Below, piece by piece: positions 3,768 to 5,108 of a DNA stretch of 5,108 nucleotides. The stretch is from JAZDJP01 sp043803805 (GTDB lineage: Bacteria; Planctomycetota; JAZDJP01): contig JAZDJP010000042.1 of assembly GCA_043803805.1 (NCBI GenBank), positions 1 through 5,108 of the forward strand. The letters run 5' to 3'. The stretch's first letter is position 1, and every line of letters starts with the position of its first letter. The notes under the pieces are model-generated. The model ran no database searches and was not told the DNA's origin. It saw only the letters and a list, made by a program, of their open reading frames with translations. The position numbers and the translations under genes were made by a program.

Positions 3768-5108
3768 TCAGGCCCTGATTTCCTTCCCCGGCCCTTCCAG
3801 TCGCCGTTTGGCGGCCGGGAGGTTTGTTTTTTCGCACGCCTCCCCCGCGGTTCGCCGGCACAGGTCGAGGAGCCCCGGGGCCTTGTCCCCGAGCCGGCAT
3901 GCCTTGAGCGAGTCCGCGATGAAGAGGGCGTTCTCGGCGAGGGAATGGAAGGCCTCGCCCACCCGGTCCACCGCAAAACCCGCCTCCGCGAGATGCCGGG
4001 CCTCCTCGGGTTCGCCGCGGGCGGCCGCGAAGAGGGCCTGCAGGATGCGCCAGAATGTTTTGTAAATGGTGCAACCCGGAAGCGACTCCGGGGCGGGGAG
4101 TCCTTTCGCCAGTTCGACGGCGCCGTCGGGATTTCCCGCGAGAAACTCGGTCTCGACGCGGTGGGCGCGGGCGTAAGCGGCATATTCGGGGATGGCTTTC
4201 ACCTCCTCCTCCGCGGCCGCATAACATTCGCGGGCGTCCTCCCAGTTTCGCTCCGCCAAGGCCAGAAGGCCCTGCGCGTTCAAGGTCGCCGCCATGGGGC
4301 GTTTCGAAATTCCCTTCTCCAGTCGCGCAATCCCTTCCTTCAGTTCCCGCCGGGCCTCGATGAGATTGTCCTGGGCCACGGATACCGCCACGGCCAGTCC
4401 CGTCGCGTCAATCATCACGTTAGCGAACCGGGTCCGCACGGCGATGGCCCGGGCCTCGCCCGCGTCCCGGGCGGCGGCGGAGAGGTTCCCGAGTTTCAGG
4501 TGCGCCCGTCCCCGTGAGGTGACGAGCACCGCGGCATTGAACGGATCGGAGGCCGGGTCCAGCAGGTGCAGGCCCAGTTCCGCCTGCGCGAGGGCCTCCC
4601 GGGGGCGGCCGGAGACGGATTCGATCGCTCCCCAGGCTAGGTGGTACTGGACGAGGAGCGGGCGGGGGGCCTCCCGGAGGAACGGGGCGCCTTCGCGGAG
4701 GGCCTCCCGGGCGGCTGTGAAGTTGCCGCGTTTGGATTCGAGGATCCAGAGGTTGTTGCCGAGAATCGCCCGGAGGTGATCGAGGTCGGCCGAGGGGGGC
4801 GCTGCCGCGAGGGCCTCCCGCGCCCCGGCGAAGGCCCGTTCGGCGGCGGCGAGGTCGAATCGCTCGATGGCCAGGCGTCCTTCGTATCGGAGGAGCTTTC
4901 CCCGTTCGAGCGGAGCGATGCCGGGGACGGCCAGCCCCGTCCGGATCTCCCGGGCGGCGTCGGCGGCCTGGCCCATGAAGTAGAGCGCGAGCCCCGCCGC
5001 CCCGTGGCTCCGGGCGATGAGGTCCGGGCGGGTCGCATTCCGGCGGGCGGCCCGGGCGAAGCCCAGTGCCTTGTCGTGGAACCCGCCGTGACAGGCGGCC
5101 CAGGCCAG
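3768..5108 (-). CDS. TPR-repeat protein, C-terminal part
   Basis: On the minus strand the frame is open from the window edge (5108) to the TGA at 3770-3768, giving 446 visible residues, so the N-terminus is missing. The Met at 4976 is visible residue 45 and lies inside a repeat (ALYFMGQAADAARE), so it is probably not the true start. About ten or eleven helix-turn-helix units of roughly 34-42 residues are seen, with a typical A/G-x-x-x-x-x-x-G-N/D-x-x-x-A spacing, for example ESKRGNFTAAREALREG, ESVSGRPREALAQAELG, LKLGNLSAAARDAGEA, LALAERNWEDARECYAAA and FAAARGEPEEARHLAEAG. The family is a superhelical tetratricopeptide scaffold for protein-protein contacts. No membrane segment or catalytic motif is visible. 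TPR tails like this commonly follow kinase, ATPase or cyclase domains in large signalling proteins, but the missing part decides this and none is assumed. The last ~25 residues (CEKTNLPAAKRRLEGP) are basic and non-repeat. GC is very high, like hemA. Confidence 0.85.
   Translation of the reverse strand: MAWAACHGGFHDKALGFARAARRNATRPDLIARSHGAAGLALYFMGQAADAAREIRTGLAVPGIAPLERGKLLRYEGRLAIERFDLAAAERAFAGAREALAAAPPSADLDHLRAILGNNLWILESKRGNFTAAREALREGAPFLREAPRPLLVQYHLAWGAIESVSGRPREALAQAELGLHLLDPASDPFNAAVLVTSRGRAHLKLGNLSAAARDAGEARAIAVRTRFANVMIDATGLAVAVSVAQDNLIEARRELKEGIARLEKGISKRPMAATLNAQGLLALAERNWEDARECYAAAEEEVKAIPEYAAYARAHRVETEFLAGNPDGAVELAKGLPAPESLPGCTIYKTFWRILQALFAAARGEPEEARHLAEAGFAVDRVGEAFHSLAENALFIADSLKACRLGDKAPGLLDLCRRTAGEACEKTNLPAAKRRLEGPGKEIRA

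Noticed and set aside
3346..4065. Plus-strand frame of 239 residues spanning the GH123-like end, the spacer and the TPR gene end
   Set aside because: It crosses the ends of two genes and the repeats, and its content is basic low-complexity sequence.
3694..4227. Front part of the minus-strand frame that ends with the hydrolase remnant
   Set aside because: Above ~3694 it is a Pro/Arg/Gly-rich shadow of the TPR gene plus translated hairpins and repeats; only the part from about 3666 downward looks like real protein.
4590..4820. Recurring AGGGCCTCCCG word (about 4591, 4668, 4698, 4809)
   Set aside because: On the minus strand it encodes the Arg-Glu-Ala-Leu of successive TPR helices with the same favoured codons, so it is explained by the protein repeat.

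Overview
The window is 5,108 bases of bacterial DNA in which two kinds of sequence sit side by side. The outer parts (about 1-1755 and 3768-5108) are very GC-rich: one 60-base line counted by eye in each gave 75% (1081-1140) and about 77% (4561-4620). The middle (about 1760-3660) is clearly lower: two lines gave 53% (2401-2460) and 50% (3541-3600). Heme-biosynthesis genes next to a GH123/DUF4091-type secreted protein, with degenerate short-period repeats in the spacers, suggest an uncultivated Gram-negative-type bacterium, perhaps of the Planctomycetota/Verrucomicrobiota/Omnitrophota/Hydrogenedentes range. This placement is an inference and is weak.

Layout: (1) 1-441, plus strand, the 3' end of a polytopic membrane protein of the CcsA/HemX (cytochrome c assembly) family. 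(2) 442-557, a spacer made almost entirely of three successive short tandem arrays with periods of 8, 7 and 7 bases. The last array runs into the next gene and supplies its start codon. (3) 558-1787, plus strand, hemA, glutamyl-tRNA reductase, the first committed enzyme of C5-pathway tetrapyrrole synthesis. (4) 1794-3479, plus strand, a complete predicted lipoprotein with a GH123-like (DUF4091) glycoside hydrolase domain. (5) 3451-3666, minus strand, a remnant that looks like the C-terminal piece of an alpha/beta hydrolase, including the catalytic-His region. (6) 3667-3767, a repeat-rich spacer with the same heptamer repeat as upstream of hemA, followed by two GC-rich hairpins. (7) 3768-5108, minus strand, a large TPR-repeat protein whose N-terminus lies beyond the right edge.

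The hemX-like/hemA pair is a standard heme module. The usual next gene, hemC, is absent, and its place is taken by the lower-GC carbohydrate-active lipoprotein. The best reading is that an approximately 1.9 kb block (GH123-like gene plus hydrolase fragment) of different composition lies between hemA and the TPR gene. Its right edge coincides with a copy of the CGAAT-type heptamer repeat that also abuts hemA. I see no clear new defence or mobile system. The most interesting signals are the heptamer repeat family, its contribution to the hemA start, and its position at the breakpoint of a truncated gene.
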